From: Cycas panzhihuaensis
Taxonomy: Eukaryota > Cycadophyta
Direction: 5' to 3'
DNA length: 64,000 nucleotides
Assembly (NCBI GenBank): GCA_023213395.1
Contig: CM041465.1
Span: 29,891,741-29,955,740, forward strand
Part shown: piece after piece, positions 62,259 through 64,000 of the stretch
How positions within the stretch are numbered: position 1 is the first letter of the stretch
How the letters are laid out: the number at the start of each line of letters is the position of its first letter
Notes under the pieces: model-generated
What the model was told of the DNA's origin: nothing
Seen by the model: only the letters and a program-made list of their open reading frames with translations
The model's database searches: none
Translations under genes and position numbers: made by a program

Positions 62259-62820
62259 TGTAGCATTCCAAAATATGGTCAAAAATATAGCTTATGACCA
62301 TTCAAATAAAAGGTCTCGAGCATTTATTCCAACAAATTCAAACGAAAGTTAATTCCAATATTTGTATCAAAAGTTATGATTGTTTAAAGACTTCAGTCTC
62401 CCTGTTTTTGGAGGTGTTCTGGCTGACTTCCAGTATTAGTTTTGGGCAAGTTTTTCCCCTTTTCTGGCCGACTTCTATTACTATCTTTTGGCCGCCTATT
62501 TAAGGAGGATTTGCGGCCTCGTTTGATCATCATCGGACAAGTCTTGGACTGCAGTATTTTCGGCCCTTTTGGCAGCATTGTGGAGGGCACCTCGCCTCGA
62601 AGAGGGAAGCTCACCTCTTCAGGAAAGATTGGTATTTTGTTGTAATTTTGCTCTATTTTGGTATTATTTGACAATAAAGATTATTATTTATTTTGATGGA
62701 TTCTGTAATTCCTATTCCTTGTTCATTTTCCAGTTGAATAGCATCTAGTTATTGTCTTTTGTGGATTATTACATGTGTTTTTGAGAAACATTGCTATAAA
62801 AGTAGAACTAAATCGCTACA
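62259..62820 (+). repeat. Right LTR of element E
   Basis: 562 bp, TGTAGC...GCTACA. Its 3' 200 bases resemble the Gypsy C LTR (ggtattttg, caataaagattattatt, ttgctataaa). It is directly followed by agTGGTATCAAAGC. Confidence 0.85.
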
Positions 62821-64000
62821 AGTGGTATCAAAGCGTAGGCTTGCCTTGAGCACTCTAATTTTTTCAAAGTAACAACGTTGGAGCCGCAACCCAGGCAACT
62901 AAGTCTAGGAATGCGCCGCTGGCAAAAAGGACGAAACGATCGATGCACACCAAAAGGCAGACCGGTCGGGTCATCCCAAGATCCAATTACGAGCTTTTTA
63001 ACTGCCAAGATTCAAGGGGGCTTAAGCCCAATCTTCACAAATTTTCAGCATAAAGAGTACTTGTTACAGTTTCCTTCATAACTTTCCAACTAGGAGTCAT
63101 AATCAAGTGTTGTCTGAACCGTTGGAAAGATAAGTTAGAGGGCTACAGTTTGAAGTTAGTTTAAGCTTGATTTGAGTTTAATTTGCAGGAGTTCCAGCCT
63201 GCTAAAGTTGGGCAATTTTTTCAGCATTCTTGAACCTTTTCTCATCACTTGAAGGCTTAAATTCAATTTTTATTAAGACTTTTTGCTGCTATATGTTACT
63301 GATGATTGTTAGTTAGCTATTCTAATATGTTTTCTGGGCTAATAAAGTGCTTGTGGTTGGTTTTTTGTAGGTGTTCTCCTTTGAGATTAAGGTGGATCTT
63401 CTTAGTGCAAGCCCTCTCAAAGAACTCTCTAAACCCTTCAATTCTCTTTTAAAGTTTTGCATTTCCTTTCCTTTTCCAATTTTCCTTATTAAAAAGAACC
63501 CTTGTCTGTAAGAAACTCACCTTAAAATCAATATTTAACTTGAAACATTAATCAAGATAATCCCAAATTAACAAGACAACTATACCAACCATACAAGAGG
63601 AACAATTAGAACCCCTAAAGTTACCACTCTGCACACGCCTTTGGTATTTTTCTAATTTGTTGAGGAAACCATTGGCTATAAGGTGTATAAAGTGGCAGGT
63701 TGAGGTGGCAAACTATCCTTTGGTGATTGAAGACCAGGCTAGACCCAAACAAGGTAAGTGTCTTAGTTGTTAAGTTCTCACCGCTAGATCTATCGTTAAG
63801 CATAAGTCTAGCGCAAGTGGATCCACAAATCAATGGGGTCTTTGACCTTCGTAGCAGCCCACGTACTGAGGTATATAGACCCTTCAGCTCACATATTGGT
63901 ATATAAGGTCCTTGGTTTGCCACTTGTAGGCAGGCGCCACTAGACAGGATAATAACCAAGAGCTTTCTTGGAGACCCTAAAACTTAGAACTCTAGATTAG

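Larger units (their letters stand above)
60332..62855 (+). mobile_element. Non-autonomous Gypsy-type element E (gag fragment only)
   Basis: Two related LTRs (60332-60733 and 62259-62820) flank 1.5 kb. A primer site TGCTATCAGAGC (60736) follows the first LTR, and the hairpin and polypurine tract ttaaggggaggggaa precede the second. Inside, only a gag-like start (FFNLEDYEGMKKWIEDFEST, about 60830) and an acidic stretch (60930-61241) are recognised; 61250-62200 is unidentified. Its LTRs are related to those of Gypsy C. The second LTR is followed by another primer-site-like segment instead of a target duplication. Confidence 0.75.
59029..64000 (+). mobile_element. Second Copia B-family element, 5' part, split by element E
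   Basis: An LTR at 59029-59436 and a primer-site-like TGGTATAGATGC at 59437 are followed by a leader that aligns in order with the Copia B leader (11046-12870). That alignment is broken at 60331 and resumes near 62985. It ends at the window edge before gag. The leader shows no coding frame I can name. Confidence 0.8.

Noticed and set aside
63621-63959. 112-codon minus-strand frame
   Set aside because: It lies in a retroelement leader that is conserved with Copia B, where the matching position has no equivalent open frame. Conservation is in the DNA and not in this reading.

Overview
This is AT-rich nuclear DNA from a plant with a large genome. It is dominated by old, nested LTR retrotransposons of the Ty1/Copia and Ty3/Gypsy types, with long (TA)n-based microsatellites and one recognisable cellular gene. 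The many old, decayed, slowly removed elements and wide gene spacing suit a gymnosperm-like genome, but the sequence does not settle the lineage. There are no bacterial operons, rRNA or tRNA genes, or CRISPR arrays.

Layout. 1-10549: Copia element A (+), decayed; its RNase H region is split by a 3.5 kb non-autonomous LTR element (5870-9408, minus) that encodes only gag-like protein. 10649-17807: Copia element B (+), complete, 5-bp target duplication GGAAT. 17984-20395: a 2.4 kb (TA)n/(TG)n/(CA)n microsatellite. 20396-23090: unassigned. 23090-~41900: a minus-strand Gypsy element H in pieces, carrying two insertions: Gypsy chromovirus G (24338-30250, +) and Copia F (31933-39408, +, target duplication ACCAT). 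42070-50510: Gypsy chromovirus C (+, target duplication GACTA), which lost its RT-RNase H-integrase core and received Copia D (44710-49974, minus, target duplication TTGTG) in its 3' LTR. 50516-55200: low-information sequence with two direct duplications and one poly(A)-ended segment.

55634-58214 is the gene region (minus strand): a plant protein of the 2-oxoglutarate/Fe(II) dioxygenase fold. It has a TATA box, a probable 5' UTR intron, a coding intron whose splice phases match, and a candidate extra 3' exon. Its first metal-binding His appears to be Gln. 59029-64000: the 5' part of a second member of the Copia B family, split by a gag-only Gypsy-type element E (60332-~62855).

The retroelements are molecular fossils: every pol region carries stops and frameshifts. 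Their boundaries can nevertheless be read to the base from LTR pairs, primer-binding sites, polypurine tracts and target duplications, which gives the order of insertion. The most interesting pattern is a covarying hairpin with an AGGG loop just upstream of the polypurine tract in three different element families (C, E and the gag-only element inside A).
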